The notes: generated by a model from the letters alone, not told the origin. 64,000 bases of DNA from SR-FBR-E99 sp964455705 (GCA_964455705.1 CAYVYM010000007.1:1-64000), one strand, 5' to 3'. Counted from the first letter of the stretch, positions 1 to 9,431 are shown. Made by a program: numbers and translations.

Positions 1-706
1 GCAGAAGCTTCAGAAGCAGGCAGATTTTCTGGAGCAACATACGGAATATGGTATGGTATGCACTGATTACAGCAAGCTATTTCAGAATAATGGCATCACT
101 AAGAGGAATTGCTTCAAAAGGACTGGATACAGTAATGAGGTTCGGTTCAACGATTATCTTACCGATATGTCGACAATCGGAACGGCCACTGTGATGGCAA
201 GAAAGGAGTTGATTACAGCATACCTTGCAGAAACAGATCAGGAGACAAGAACCCGTTTTTACGTCGGCGACTCACCCTTATGGCTCTATATTGCAGCCAG
301 GACTGGTATAGCAGTATTGCCTGATGAAACAACAGTCTATCGTATTCTTGACGGTTCAGCATGTCACATCGCATCCGATACTGATCATTACCGTTTTGTC
401 ATGAATGGTCTGTCAACCGCTGATTACTTCGTGAGCAGGTACGGAAACAATGACCCGGTACTCAAAGATAAGATTGAACAAAAAAGGCTGAAAGCCACTC
501 TTTTTCATGCGTTTAAAACAATGGACAGAAGCCTGGCAGGAAGAACCAGGGATAAGTTGATGATCTACCGGCCGGGGCTGAAGCGAAGATTATGGATTAT
601 GATGATGCAGATTGGCGCAGGAAACCTGCCGGCAAATGGCATTATAACTTATGTTTTGAAACTTTTAAGGCAGGGAGTTGGTTTAAGAACTAAAGACTCG
701 AACTGA
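1..706 (+). CDS. Family 2 glycosyltransferase, C-terminal part (5' end outside window)
   Basis: The reading frame is open from base 2, and residues before the first internal ATG (base 53) continue the family pattern (QKLQKQADFLE...YGMVCTDY), so the gene starts upstream. The visible part is the second half of a GT-A family 2 transferase: a segment with a candidate acceptor-side acidic motif (GDSPLWLYIA) and a mainly helical, basic tail. The nucleotide-sugar-binding half and DxD motif are not in view, so donor and acceptor cannot be given. It ends 1 bp before the next gene and is the first visible member of a long glycan operon. The family call is firm; the exact sugar is unknown. Confidence 0.8.
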   Translation, partial: QKLQKQADFLEQHTEYGMVCTDYSKLFQNNGITKRNCFKRTGYSNEVRFNDYLTDMSTIGTATVMARKELITAYLAETDQETRTRFYVGDSPLWLYIAARTGIAVLPDETTVYRILDGSACHIASDTDHYRFVMNGLSTADYFVSRYGNNDPVLKDKIEQKRLKATLFHAFKTMDRSLAGRTRDKLMIYRPGLKRRLWIMMMQIGAGNLPANGIITYVLKLLRQGVGLRTKDSN

Positions 707-707
707 A

Positions 708-1943
708 ATGAAAACCCAAATATTTCTGGCAGCTGCTTTTATGGTCTCATTAGTGGCTCATTCTCAACCTGATTCATATGATCACCATCGCTGGAAGCAT
801 AAACATCACAAAATGAATGATGAAAAGTTCCGGAGACTTGACTCGGTGGTTGGCTTTGTAAGGGAGGTTCAGACGGACAAGGACGTTAAGGACTATGTAT
901 TTATTTACAGGTATGACAAGGCCATGGATGATCCACGCGAGGTTGTAAAGCTGGATCTGCCCGAAAGGGTCAATTCAAACAGGCAGCTCTACTCTTATAC
1001 CCGTGACGGGTTCAAAGCAAAGTACCTCTACCAGGAGTGGATTGCAGACAACTGGAAGGACCGGATGCTTGTTGAATATTTTTCGGATGATGATGACAAA
1101 TTGGCCCGGGAAGAATTCTCCGCTCTTGATGAAACAGGTGCATGGGTCCCCTATCAAAAACATTTTTACAGTTATGATGACCTGGGGAGGATATCATTAT
1201 ACCTCCGCACGATGAGTGACTGGAATGGCGGATGGTATGATTTCTCCGAGAATATCTGGACTTTCAATGATGATGACCAGCTTATGCAGAGGGTTGAAAA
1301 GAGGGTTGCGGATGACTATGTGATCTGGACCGAAACCTATTATTACGGTGACGGAGTCAAGCCAACCGAACGGATACGTCAGACGATGAGATATGACCCG
1401 GTTTCAGGATTAAACACCCTTACGAATGACACCCGTCAGTTATACTTCTATGACGAGTTTAATGATCCCCGCTTGATGGAGCAATATAAATGGATGAACA
1501 ATGAATGGGTCTATGTGGGTAAGAGTCTGTATTACTATTCGTTCATCCCCGGAAGGAAAGTTACGCTTTGCCATAACGGCCATACAATCTCTGTGGCGCC
1601 GCAGGCGGTAAGGGCACACCTCGCCCACGGAGACATACTTGGACCATGTGAGGATGAATGCAAAAAGAACGATGGCCAATCCGGGAATACTGTCAATGAG
1701 GCGGTCAAGTATGCCAGGGTATTTCCCAATCCTGCTACGGGTCATTTTGAACTTGTGCTTCGCAGCGGTCACAGATTCAGGACCGCACAGCTTTTCTCCG
1801 GTGACGGAAGGGTTTTGAGATCACAGGATGTCAGCTCCCTGGAGAGGGTGGTCTTCGAGGTCAGCCGGCTCAGGAGCGGGCAATATATACTGAAGCTTCA
1901 GGGCGAATCTTCACCCGAACAAATAATTGTAATCATCAGGTAA
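708..1943 (+). CDS. Secreted protein with CHNGHT-type Cys/His motif and T9SS type A sorting domain
   Basis: Residues 1-20 form a signal peptide (MKTQIFLAAAFMVSLVAHSQ). Residues about 25-280 are rich in Tyr, Trp and Asp with loosely repeated YSYDDLGR / YFYDEFNDP strands, reminiscent of RHS/YD-like beta repeats but not clearly assignable. Residues about 284-314 carry a compact Cys/His motif (TLCHNGHT, then HLAHGDILGPC) that I know as a small recurrent domain in secreted bacterial proteins, with no function known to me. The last ~75 residues (VFPNPATGHFEL... to the C-terminus) are a T9SS type A sorting domain, so the product should be exported to the cell surface or released. It lies 1 bp after a GT2 gene and 10 bp before a GT4 gene, so it is co-transcribed with glycan genes. 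Its function is unknown. Confidence 0.85.
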   Translation: MKTQIFLAAAFMVSLVAHSQPDSYDHHRWKHKHHKMNDEKFRRLDSVVGFVREVQTDKDVKDYVFIYRYDKAMDDPREVVKLDLPERVNSNRQLYSYTRDGFKAKYLYQEWIADNWKDRMLVEYFSDDDDKLAREEFSALDETGAWVPYQKHFYSYDDLGRISLYLRTMSDWNGGWYDFSENIWTFNDDDQLMQRVEKRVADDYVIWTETYYYGDGVKPTERIRQTMRYDPVSGLNTLTNDTRQLYFYDEFNDPRLMEQYKWMNNEWVYVGKSLYYYSFIPGRKVTLCHNGHTISVAPQAVRAHLAHGDILGPCEDECKKNDGQSGNTVNEAVKYARVFPNPATGHFELVLRSGHRFRTAQLFSGDGRVLRSQDVSSLERVVFEVSRLRSGQYILKLQGESSPEQIIVIIR

Positions 1944-1953
1944 TAGCTTCCGG

Positions 1954-3264
1954 ATGGCCCTTAAAAGGCTGCTTTTAATTTCTCCGCTTTTTTATGTCAA
2001 TGCACCCCAGCCGGCGCGGTTCAGGGAACTGGTCAGCCGCTGGGCAGGCCATTTTGAAGTAACAGTTCTGGCATTCAATACGGGCGGGGATGACAGGATA
2101 GCTCAGACCGGGGCGGATATGTCCCTCATGGAGTTCAGCACTGCAGGGAGGCTCCTGATAGGATCACGGTTGAAGGGCCGCAACAGACGGCAGCAGGGTT
2201 TGCAGGCGGACGGACCTCCGGACAGAATAAACCGCAGTGAATTACTGCCTGACAGAACACGTAAAAGAATAACCTTCCGTGGATTACTGAGGAAGATCCA
2301 CATCAACAGGTTCTTCTTCCCGGATATTTTTATAGTTGAGTACCTGAATATGAAAAGGCAGGTAATGGCACTGGCTGAAAGAATTCAGCCGGATACAGTG
2401 ATCCTCTCCACGGCCCCGTTTACCCTGATGCTGCTCTCCGGGCCATTGAAGAGGAGATTTCCGCAGATGAAAGTTGTCATTGATACCGGTGATCCGTTCC
2501 ATGGCGACAGTTCATCCTACTCGCGACGGTTGATGCACAGGCTGTTTGCCAGAAGGGTTGAGGGCAGGGGCCTGGCTTCAGCCGACTTGCTTGTTGTGCC
2601 GACCGGGATACTGAAAAATCATTACCTGGCATGCTACGGAAGCGTTATCACGGAGAACATGATCAGGGTGGTTGAAAACGGCATCAGCGAGGTTTTTATG
2701 AAGATACCTGACGGTCGTTCTGACAGGAGTGCTCCGTTCCGGATGGTTTATGCCGGTCGGTTTTACAGGAAGATGAGGGATCCCTCAGCGCTTTACGCGG
2801 CGGTAAAACTATTTTCCGCCGGCGAGGTGATCATGAAGGTCTTCGGCAACATTCAGGGTAAGTACCTGCCGCCCGCATCTGATCCCCGGTTTATCACCGG
2901 AGGTGCAGTTCCGGCCGAAGAGCTTGCCCTCGAGTACGGGCAGGCTGACCTGGTTATCTATCTCGACAATGCCTACGGGGTGCAGGTTCCCGGCAAGGTG
3001 TATGAGGTTCTTGCCGTGAACAGACCCGTTCTTTACATCTGCCACGATACCCGTTCACCCTCCTACGGGCTGGTAAGCGGCCAGGATGGCATCATAACCG
3101 TCCGGAACGATCATCGTGAAATAGCAGCGGGCATTGCACAGATCATGAAACAGAATCCCGGAGTGAGATACTCCAGGGGGTCGGACAGATATAGCTTTGA
3201 TTCACTGGCAGCCCGATACAGGGTTCTGCTTGAAGAACTCAATGCCCGGGGTTCCGTTACCTGA
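1954..3264 (+). CDS. GT-B fold glycosyltransferase, GT4-like
   Basis: A 436-residue cytoplasmic GT-B protein. The N-terminal half starts with the usual beta strand (LLLISPLFYVNAPQPARF) and is basic around residues 70-130. The C-terminal half has the donor-site pattern (VVENGISE, FRMVYAGRF, later GKVYEVLAVNRPVLYI), in which the Glu of KVYEVLA would contact the nucleotide-sugar. It probably transfers a sugar from a nucleotide donor to a lipid-linked glycan at the inner face of the inner membrane. It sits 10 bp after the T9SS cargo gene and 8 bp before a polymerase-like membrane protein. Sugar specificity cannot be read from the sequence. Confidence 0.8.
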   Translation: MALKRLLLISPLFYVNAPQPARFRELVSRWAGHFEVTVLAFNTGGDDRIAQTGADMSLMEFSTAGRLLIGSRLKGRNRRQQGLQADGPPDRINRSELLPDRTRKRITFRGLLRKIHINRFFFPDIFIVEYLNMKRQVMALAERIQPDTVILSTAPFTLMLLSGPLKRRFPQMKVVIDTGDPFHGDSSSYSRRLMHRLFARRVEGRGLASADLLVVPTGILKNHYLACYGSVITENMIRVVENGISEVFMKIPDGRSDRSAPFRMVYAGRFYRKMRDPSALYAAVKLFSAGEVIMKVFGNIQGKYLPPASDPRFITGGAVPAEELALEYGQADLVIYLDNAYGVQVPGKVYEVLAVNRPVLYICHDTRSPSYGLVSGQDGIITVRNDHREIAAGIAQIMKQNPGVRYSRGSDRYSFDSLAARYRVLLEELNARGSVT

Positions 3265-3272
3265 CTTACAAG

Positions 3273-4565
3273 ATGCTGATCAGGCCAATAATTTTCCTCC
3301 TCTTTGCCGTCGCGATAGTCCTCGTTTACAGGATGAAACGGGAATTCATCTATTATGTCCCCATTTTCAATGTACTGGCGGATGTCTCATTCAACTATTT
3401 CGACGCTTTTTCTGCTCCTTCCGTCCTCAGGGCCGTGGTGCTGATGATGTTCCTGCTGATGTTCTGGGATCAGCTTATAAAGCTGGACATACTCAGGTCG
3501 ATGTACCTGTTTTTCTTTTATATCCTGATAATAATGCTTTTTTCGAAGGAGTTGCTTGTCTCCTTCAAGACAGTGTCACAGGTCATCCTTTCAATGTCGG
3601 TTTTCATCGCCGGCTATAAATACATCACCAATTTCCAGCGGTACAGGAAGCTGCTGCAGGCGCTAAGCTGGGTAATCCTTGCAGGGTTCATTGCTGCAGC
3701 GGTGGGATATATCTTTGATATCGGACAAACCCTGGAATACACTGCCGGAGCTGAATACAAGGGGGAGATTGAATTCATCGGGCTGCTTGGAAGCGGGGGT
3801 CTCTACGGGCCGGCACTGGCTCTTGCCCTGCTGCCTGTCCTGATTCAGAACCGGTACAGGAAAATTCCCGCCTGGCTCCTCTGGGTGGTCTCTGCCGGGC
3901 TTTACATCTTTATAATCCTGAATGTCAGACGTACGGCAATACTGATACCCATCTTCGGATTTGTCTCGAGCCTCATTTTTTACCGGACACAGACAAAGGT
4001 ATTAAGGTATCTTTTCCTGTTCTCGGTCACCCTTGCACTTCTTGCCCCGGTCTACAGGCCGCTGCTTGAAAAGAGAGTGGAAGCGAGGGCGGAACGGGGC
4101 AGGTTTGAAAAGGGATTCATGCAGACCGAATCACGGTACCTTGAGAATATCGATATGTTCAAAGAGATCAGGGAGTTTAAAAACCCCCTGGCAATAATAT
4201 CCGGAATAGGACATAACATCTTCGCTGAGCATACTGACAGAGGGAAGATCGTAAGAAGGATGTACCATTCAGATACCGCCAAACTGGTTTACGGAGCAGG
4301 CCTGATCGGGTTGCTGCTCTATTTCATTATTTACGGTCAGCTGTTGCGAATGATACTGAAAATACCCCGGATCAGGGCACTGAATGAATACAGGGCCGGC
4401 GCGCTGACGATGTGGATCATTTCATTCCTGGTATCATTCAATGGAAGCATCACGCTGGTCACATTCCGTACAATGAGCTTCCTTCTTATGGGAGCGTTTA
4501 TCGGGATGGCACATTCCACTATAAGAAACCATGGAGCTGTTCCTGCTGGTAAGAAACGGGGGTGA
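3273..4565 (+). CDS. O-antigen ligase/polymerase-like (Wzy/WaaL-type) membrane protein
   Basis: A 430-residue hydrophobic protein with about 11-12 predicted membrane segments, beginning immediately (LIRPIIFLLFAVAIVLV). A long hydrophilic, Arg/Glu-rich loop lies at about residues 260-330, as is usual for the large periplasmic loop of O-antigen polymerases and ligases. Position between glycosyltransferases supports polymerisation or ligation of the operon's glycan. These families have little sequence conservation, so polymerase and ligase cannot be told apart. The last 35 bp overlap the start of the next gene. Confidence 0.7.
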   Translation: MLIRPIIFLLFAVAIVLVYRMKREFIYYVPIFNVLADVSFNYFDAFSAPSVLRAVVLMMFLLMFWDQLIKLDILRSMYLFFFYILIIMLFSKELLVSFKTVSQVILSMSVFIAGYKYITNFQRYRKLLQALSWVILAGFIAAAVGYIFDIGQTLEYTAGAEYKGEIEFIGLLGSGGLYGPALALALLPVLIQNRYRKIPAWLLWVVSAGLYIFIILNVRRTAILIPIFGFVSSLIFYRTQTKVLRYLFLFSVTLALLAPVYRPLLEKRVEARAERGRFEKGFMQTESRYLENIDMFKEIREFKNPLAIISGIGHNIFAEHTDRGKIVRRMYHSDTAKLVYGAGLIGLLLYFIIYGQLLRMILKIPRIRALNEYRAGALTMWIISFLVSFNGSITLVTFRTMSFLLMGAFIGMAHSTIRNHGAVPAGKKRG

Positions 4566-6273
4566 CCTCCCGACGAAGCTCCCCGTCAGCGTCCGGGAAG
4601 AGTTTTTTGATAGCGACTCAGTAATCAGGGATGGGGGGAACTACAGACTTTATCTCAACAGAAAGACTCTTGCATCATCATGCAGCAGTTTCGATAGCAG
4701 TAACGGTTCCGCATACGGTACGGGAACATTTTTCTACAGGAGGGGAGGTCCGGAAGAGAGCCTGCAGCTTCTGCTTGACGACTTCGTTGAAGGCCGTTTT
4801 GATCATACCTCTCTGCTGGGACATTACTTTATTCTTTTGTTTCTGCCGACTGGTATAAAAATCCTGACTGACAGCACGGGCCTGGTGAAAGCGTATCATG
4901 ACAAAGAGGGCTCATACCTTTCATCTTCATTCCTGGTGGCGGCACAGCTTCATAAAAGGCTTACACTGAACAGGCATGCCGCAACCGAGAATCTGGTCAC
5001 GGGGGGTATTACCGGTACGGAGACCCTGATCAATGAGATCAGCACCTTCTCCGAAAGCTCATTCACACTTTTCCCGGACATTGAGTTTGTACTGCCCCGT
5101 CAGGATACCCCGGCGAATAACCCGGCGTCGGAGGCTGATGCAATCAGGCAGCAGGCGGACCTGCTCGGGAGCTACTTCAGTTCATGCAGCAGGCTTGCCG
5201 CGGGAGGCGGCGCAGACATAGGGCTGACAGGAGGATATGACAGCCGGCTGGTTCTGGCATGTGCACTTGACCACATGCAAAACCTTCAGATCCACAGCCA
5301 TTACAGGCCTGCAGGATCGGAGGAGTGGAGGATTGCCAGGAGGATAGCTGAAGGCGAAGGGATCAGTTTCACATCACCCGGGGTCACTCTGCCGGAGAAG
5401 ATGGATGACCCGATGCTCCTCAGGGTCATCGACAGCTCATTCAGGTTCAGTGACGGCGCCATCAGCCTGCACTGCAACTGGATGGAAGAGTACAATACCC
5501 TGGAGTACAGGTTATCAGTGCTGGGAGATAAACGGCTCGGAATCAGTGGCATAGGCGGAGAACAGTACCGCAACCAGGAGAGGCTTTACGGCAAGCCATG
5601 GCTCTTCAGCCAGTGGCTTAAGTATTCTTACCTTCGAAAGGTCTCCGGCAGTGTTTTCGTGACTGCACAGGATGAAAACGCGATTCTGGAAAGGATAAAG
5701 AGCAAGATTTACAGTATCACCGGCTTCAGCCCGGGCAAGAGATTCATCTCTCTTACAGACCTGAAAAGAATTCAGAACAAAGTCATAATACCTGCATACC
5801 GGGGTGCGAGAACGGATGCCGAAAACAGGCATGCCTGGTATCTGAGCCCATTTGCTGACTTTTATGTCTCAACGGCAGCATACGGAATCATTAAATTCCT
5901 GAAGGATTCGAAGAGGTTCGAGGCGGATCTCATAAGGAAGATTGCTCCTTCGCTTGCCGCCTACCCTACTGATTACGGTTATGACCTGGTCAGCGGAGAG
6001 CCTCTGTCTGCGAAGATTTTCGCCTCAGCGTTTGAAAACCTCCTCCCCGGTTCGCTGAAATGGGCAGTGAGGGAAAAGATCAGGGCACGGGGCAGGACCG
6101 GACAGGTTTTGGAAAAGATCAGAACATCGCAGTTGCTCAGGGGCTATGTACAGAATGTCTCCTCTGCCGGACTGCCGGTTTCTGTTCCTGAGCTACTGAA
6201 CAGGGAGAGTACAGCACATATGGTTATAGCACTTGGATATTTTCTTGAGAAACTTGAAATAGCAGCTGAGTGA
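4531..6273 (+). CDS. Asparagine-synthase-like ATP-pyrophosphatase (glutaminase Cys absent)
   Basis: A 580-residue protein with the two-part layout of AsnB-like enzymes. The C-terminal part has a PP-loop at residues 233-239 (TGGYDSR, a variant of SGGxDS) that binds ATP and adenylates a carboxylate. The N-terminal ~190 residues resemble a class II glutamine amidotransferase domain (GHYFILLF, later KILTDSTGLVKAYH), but there is no Cys at position 2, so hydrolysis of glutamine to ammonia is not expected. Such proteins occur in surface-polysaccharide clusters, and the family also includes beta-lactam and lasso-peptide cyclases. It probably forms an amide using a bound amine. The start lies 35 bp inside the preceding gene, indicating tight coupling. 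Confidence 0.75.
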   Translation: MELFLLVRNGGDLPTKLPVSVREEFFDSDSVIRDGGNYRLYLNRKTLASSCSSFDSSNGSAYGTGTFFYRRGGPEESLQLLLDDFVEGRFDHTSLLGHYFILLFLPTGIKILTDSTGLVKAYHDKEGSYLSSSFLVAAQLHKRLTLNRHAATENLVTGGITGTETLINEISTFSESSFTLFPDIEFVLPRQDTPANNPASEADAIRQQADLLGSYFSSCSRLAAGGGADIGLTGGYDSRLVLACALDHMQNLQIHSHYRPAGSEEWRIARRIAEGEGISFTSPGVTLPEKMDDPMLLRVIDSSFRFSDGAISLHCNWMEEYNTLEYRLSVLGDKRLGISGIGGEQYRNQERLYGKPWLFSQWLKYSYLRKVSGSVFVTAQDENAILERIKSKIYSITGFSPGKRFISLTDLKRIQNKVIIPAYRGARTDAENRHAWYLSPFADFYVSTAAYGIIKFLKDSKRFEADLIRKIAPSLAAYPTDYGYDLVSGEPLSAKIFASAFENLLPGSLKWAVREKIRARGRTGQVLEKIRTSQLLRGYVQNVSSAGLPVSVPELLNRESTAHMVIALGYFLEKLEIAAE

Positions 6274-7418
6274 TGAACAGAATCAGAAGATTGCTAATAA
6301 TCCTGAATAACATCAGGATGCGACGCTTGCTGACCGTCAAGATAAAAAAGATCAGGAAGGGTATTTCCTTAGTTGATCCCGGAATCCTGAAGCCGGGGGC
6401 GGAACAAATGGAGAGGCATCTTCAGTTATGGAAAGGTTACAGGAGAAGGATCGGCTTTGACTGGCTTGATGTCTACACGGCCGTCTCAGGAAGGCAGGAC
6501 CACCGTTATGTGCCGGAGGATATCTACTATACTGAGATCGAGCCCCGGCTGAACAATAAGCTCTTCTCCAAAGCCTGGACAGACAAGAACAGTTATGATC
6601 TGTTTCTGGGGGGAAGGGTGAAGATGCCTGAAGTTGTTCTCAGGTGCATTGACGGAGTATTGTATACCCCTGATTTCAGACCTGCCGGGAGGCCCGGAGA
6701 ATTCAGTGAGTTCCCCCCCGCTTACAAGGGGCGAAAACTGGTCATAAAACCCACAATGGATTCAGGGGGTGGTAAGGCTGTAAGGGTTATCTCATGCTCA
6801 GAGGAAGGTGTTGAAATGAATCCGCATGTTAAGGGGGTGACCACTTTGCCTCAGCTGTTCGGGCTTTACGGCGGCAACTTCATTATACAGAAATACATTG
6901 ACCAGCATCCCTGGTTTGCACGGTTCAATGAGAGCTCACTGAATACAGTCCGTGTTCTGACTTACAGGAGTATAAAGAACGAGGAGCCGGTTGTTCTCCA
7001 CCGGCTGCTGAGAGCCGGCCGGCCGGGATCGGTGGTTGACAACCAGGCCTCGGGAGGCATTGCATGTGGCATTGATACGGACGGCAGACTGATGTCATTC
7101 GGGGTCGACAAAGCGGGCCGACGCCATAAGGGAACGGAAAGCATTGACTTCGGCGACGCCGGGGAAGTGCCTTTCATGAAGGAGATAACCGCCACGGCAC
7201 TTGAGGTTGCAGCATGTTACAGATACTCGAGGCTCCTGGGGCTTGACTTCGCTGTCAGCCGGAGTGACGGGGTTATCCTGATAGAGGTCAATGATTCCAA
7301 CAATGAGATCAATTTCTTCCAGATGTCATCAGGCCCCCTGTTCGGCTCCTTTACGGAGGAGGTGGCATCATCATGCATGAACCTGCCACGCTCGTTTGTA
7401 ATTGATTACATCATCTGA
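6273..7418 (+). CDS. Sugar-transfer-associated ATP-grasp protein
   Basis: About 381 residues. Residues ~140-340 carry an ATP-grasp fold: a lysine strand (LVIKPTMDSGGGKAVRV), a middle segment (NFIIQKYIDQHP, FNESSLNTVRVLTYR) and an acidic metal-binding end (GVILIEVNDSNNEINFF). This matches the ATPgrasp_ST family found in capsule and exopolysaccharide clusters, whose members are thought to ligate a carboxylate to an amine by way of an acyl phosphate. I prefer the ATG at 6273, overlapping the previous stop as TGATG; a GTG at 6270 is also possible. The next gene, 2 bp downstream, is another ATP-grasp protein. Substrate unknown. Confidence 0.8.
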   Translation: MNRIRRLLIILNNIRMRRLLTVKIKKIRKGISLVDPGILKPGAEQMERHLQLWKGYRRRIGFDWLDVYTAVSGRQDHRYVPEDIYYTEIEPRLNNKLFSKAWTDKNSYDLFLGGRVKMPEVVLRCIDGVLYTPDFRPAGRPGEFSEFPPAYKGRKLVIKPTMDSGGGKAVRVISCSEEGVEMNPHVKGVTTLPQLFGLYGGNFIIQKYIDQHPWFARFNESSLNTVRVLTYRSIKNEEPVVLHRLLRAGRPGSVVDNQASGGIACGIDTDGRLMSFGVDKAGRRHKGTESIDFGDAGEVPFMKEITATALEVAACYRYSRLLGLDFAVSRSDGVILIEVNDSNNEINFFQMSSGPLFGSFTEEVASSCMNLPRSFVIDYII

Positions 7419-7420
7419 CT

Positions 7421-8437
7421 ATGAAGAAGGTCTATTTCATTACTGATTACAAAGGTTATTTCGGATCGAAGTTCCATTCTACTCCTTACCGGGGGGGGAT
7501 GGACCGGCAACTGCTCTCGCGCTTCATGGCTGAAAGGGGGTATGATTCTGTTTTTGTCAGGCCACTGAGGGAGGAGCTTGAGAAGCATGACCTCCGGGCC
7601 GGTATAACTGTCTTCGGATCACACCAGGACAAAGGTCTTCATTATAAGAGATTCCTTGAGGATCTGGCTGTTGCGCTTGAGGCATCAGGATGCACTGTCT
7701 GCCCCTCCTCAATGCTTATCAGGGCTCATGAGAATAAGGTTTTCTTCGAGATGGTGCGCCATTTCGCCGGAGGTCCGCCGTTCAGGCAGATTAGATCATG
7801 GTGGTACGGAAGCTATGAAGAGTTCACGACAGCGGCCGCAGAACTGCCTTACCCCGTCCTGATCAAGCGGCCTGATGGTTCAATGAGCCGGGGTGTTTCA
7901 CTGGCCGGAAACCGCCAGGAGGCGGAGAGGATAGCCCGCAAAATTATGAGCACCCGGAGTGTATTGATGAAGATACGCGATACGGTCAGGTGGCTTAGGC
8001 ATAAAGAGTATGTCAGGGAGTCATGGAGCCGGGGCAAGATAGTGGTACAGGAGTTTATCCCCGGGTTGAAGAACGACTATAAGATTCTTGTTTTCGGGTC
8101 AAAGTACTATGTTTTGTACCGGAGGGTAAGAGAAGGCGACTTCAGGGCCAGTGGTCAGGGGTTGCTCGAATACCGGAAGGAGCTGCCTTCGGGCCTGCTC
8201 GACTTTGCAGGAGAGTGTTACATGACATTCAGGGCTCCGCATGCTTCATTCGATATAGGATTCGACGGTTCAGAGTTTTATCTTTTCGAAGCACAATATG
8301 TCTGCTTCGGCACCTATACCCTTGAGAATTCTCCGTTCTATTTCACCAGGAGTGAAGGCGGCTGGGCCCGTGTTGACCGAAAGTCATGTCTTGAAGAGGA
8401 ATATGCCGAAGCTCTGACCTGGTTTTTAGGGAAATGA
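7421..8437 (+). CDS. ATP-grasp domain protein
   Basis: A 338-residue protein with an ATP-grasp layout. The N-terminal domain begins MKKVYFITDYKG. The central lysine strand is PVLIKRPDGSMSRGVSL (about residues 145-161). A purine-pocket strand follows (IVVQEFIPGLKNDYKILVFG), and the C-terminal acidic segment (FDIGFDGSEFYLFEAQ) would hold magnesium. It belongs to the RimK/D-Ala-D-Ala-ligase-like superfamily and probably forms an amide or peptide bond. It differs clearly from the ATP-grasp protein just upstream, so this is not a recent tandem duplicate. The stop overlaps the next start as ATGA. The substrate cannot be inferred; the operon suggests a sugar or a lipid-linked glycan. Confidence 0.75.
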   Translation: MKKVYFITDYKGYFGSKFHSTPYRGGMDRQLLSRFMAERGYDSVFVRPLREELEKHDLRAGITVFGSHQDKGLHYKRFLEDLAVALEASGCTVCPSSMLIRAHENKVFFEMVRHFAGGPPFRQIRSWWYGSYEEFTTAAAELPYPVLIKRPDGSMSRGVSLAGNRQEAERIARKIMSTRSVLMKIRDTVRWLRHKEYVRESWSRGKIVVQEFIPGLKNDYKILVFGSKYYVLYRRVREGDFRASGQGLLEYRKELPSGLLDFAGECYMTFRAPHASFDIGFDGSEFYLFEAQYVCFGTYTLENSPFYFTRSEGGWARVDRKSCLEEEYAEALTWFLGK

Positions 8438-9417
8438 AGGTACTGTTTCTTTATAGGGGAAAGAACGCCGCAGGAGACAACAGGGTTGTTGTTACCCAGG
8501 GAAAAGCCCTTGAAGCGCGTGGCGCAGACATAGAGTACTTCGCTTTGACCGGCAGGGGGCCGGGAGCATATCTCAGGTCTCTCTCCGCCATCAGAAAAAG
8601 GCTGAGGTCAGGAGCTGTGGACCTGATCCATGCTCACTACGGTTTTTCGGGGATTGCCGGACTGCTGACAGCAGGTGGCAGACCTCTCATAGTGTCATTC
8701 ATGGGCAGTGATCTGCTGGGGTCACATACCCCGGATGGGAAGATAAAAATTTTAAGCAGATTGATGATCTTCCTGCATCGGTTCCTGGCACGTTACTTCT
8801 ACTCACTGACAATAGTGAAGTCAGCAGAGATGCAGGGGAAGATGTGTAAAAACACCAGGCTTGCCGTCATCCCCAACGGGGTGGACTTCGGTGTTTTCAA
8901 ACCCGTTGAGCTGGCATCGGCGCGGCGGCAGCTGAATCTTGATCCGGACGAACGCATTGTACTTTTTCCTGCCGGCCGTGACAACCCGGAAAAGAACTTC
9001 ACCCTTGCTTCAGCAGCGGTTGAGAGGCTGAGAGCCGAAGGGTTCAGGCTCCTGGATATAAACAATGCCGGTCGGGAGGAGATGAACCTCTTTTTCAATG
9101 CTGCTGACCTGTTGCTTATTACATCATTTCATGAGGGATCACCAAATATTGTCAAGGAGGCGATGGCAAGCTGCTGTCCTGTAGTATCGACCCCGGTGGG
9201 TGACATTGTATGGCTTTTCGGAAACCAGGCCGGACATTATCTTTCCGGGTTCGATGCAGAGGAGGCAGCTGTCACGATAGAAGAGGCTGCAAGGTTCAGA
9301 AAGGAGTTTGCATTCACGGAGGGGCGGAGCCGGATCTCAGAGCTGGGGCTTGACACAGAAAGAATAGCCGCGATAATCATTGATCATTATTCGCGTCTGA
9401 CCGGAGAGACGAAATAA
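8434..9417 (+). CDS. GT4 family glycosyltransferase
   Basis: A 327-residue retaining GT-B transferase. The N-terminal half shows LIHAHYGFSGIAG and FMGSDLLGS; the C-terminal half shows IPNGVDFGVFKPV and the diagnostic EX7E element at HEGSPNIVKEAMA, followed by PVVSTPVGD. It is about 40 residues shorter than most GT4 enzymes, mainly between the two Rossmann halves, but all core motifs are present. Its start overlaps the preceding stop by 4 bp. It probably acts at the cytoplasmic face of the inner membrane on a lipid-linked acceptor. Confidence 0.88.
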   Translation: MKVLFLYRGKNAAGDNRVVVTQGKALEARGADIEYFALTGRGPGAYLRSLSAIRKRLRSGAVDLIHAHYGFSGIAGLLTAGGRPLIVSFMGSDLLGSHTPDGKIKILSRLMIFLHRFLARYFYSLTIVKSAEMQGKMCKNTRLAVIPNGVDFGVFKPVELASARRQLNLDPDERIVLFPAGRDNPEKNFTLASAAVERLRAEGFRLLDINNAGREEMNLFFNAADLLLITSFHEGSPNIVKEAMASCCPVVSTPVGDIVWLFGNQAGHYLSGFDAEEAAVTIEEAARFRKEFAFTEGRSRISELGLDTERIAAIIIDHYSRLTGETK

Positions 9418-9431
9418 ATTATCTGTTTGGA

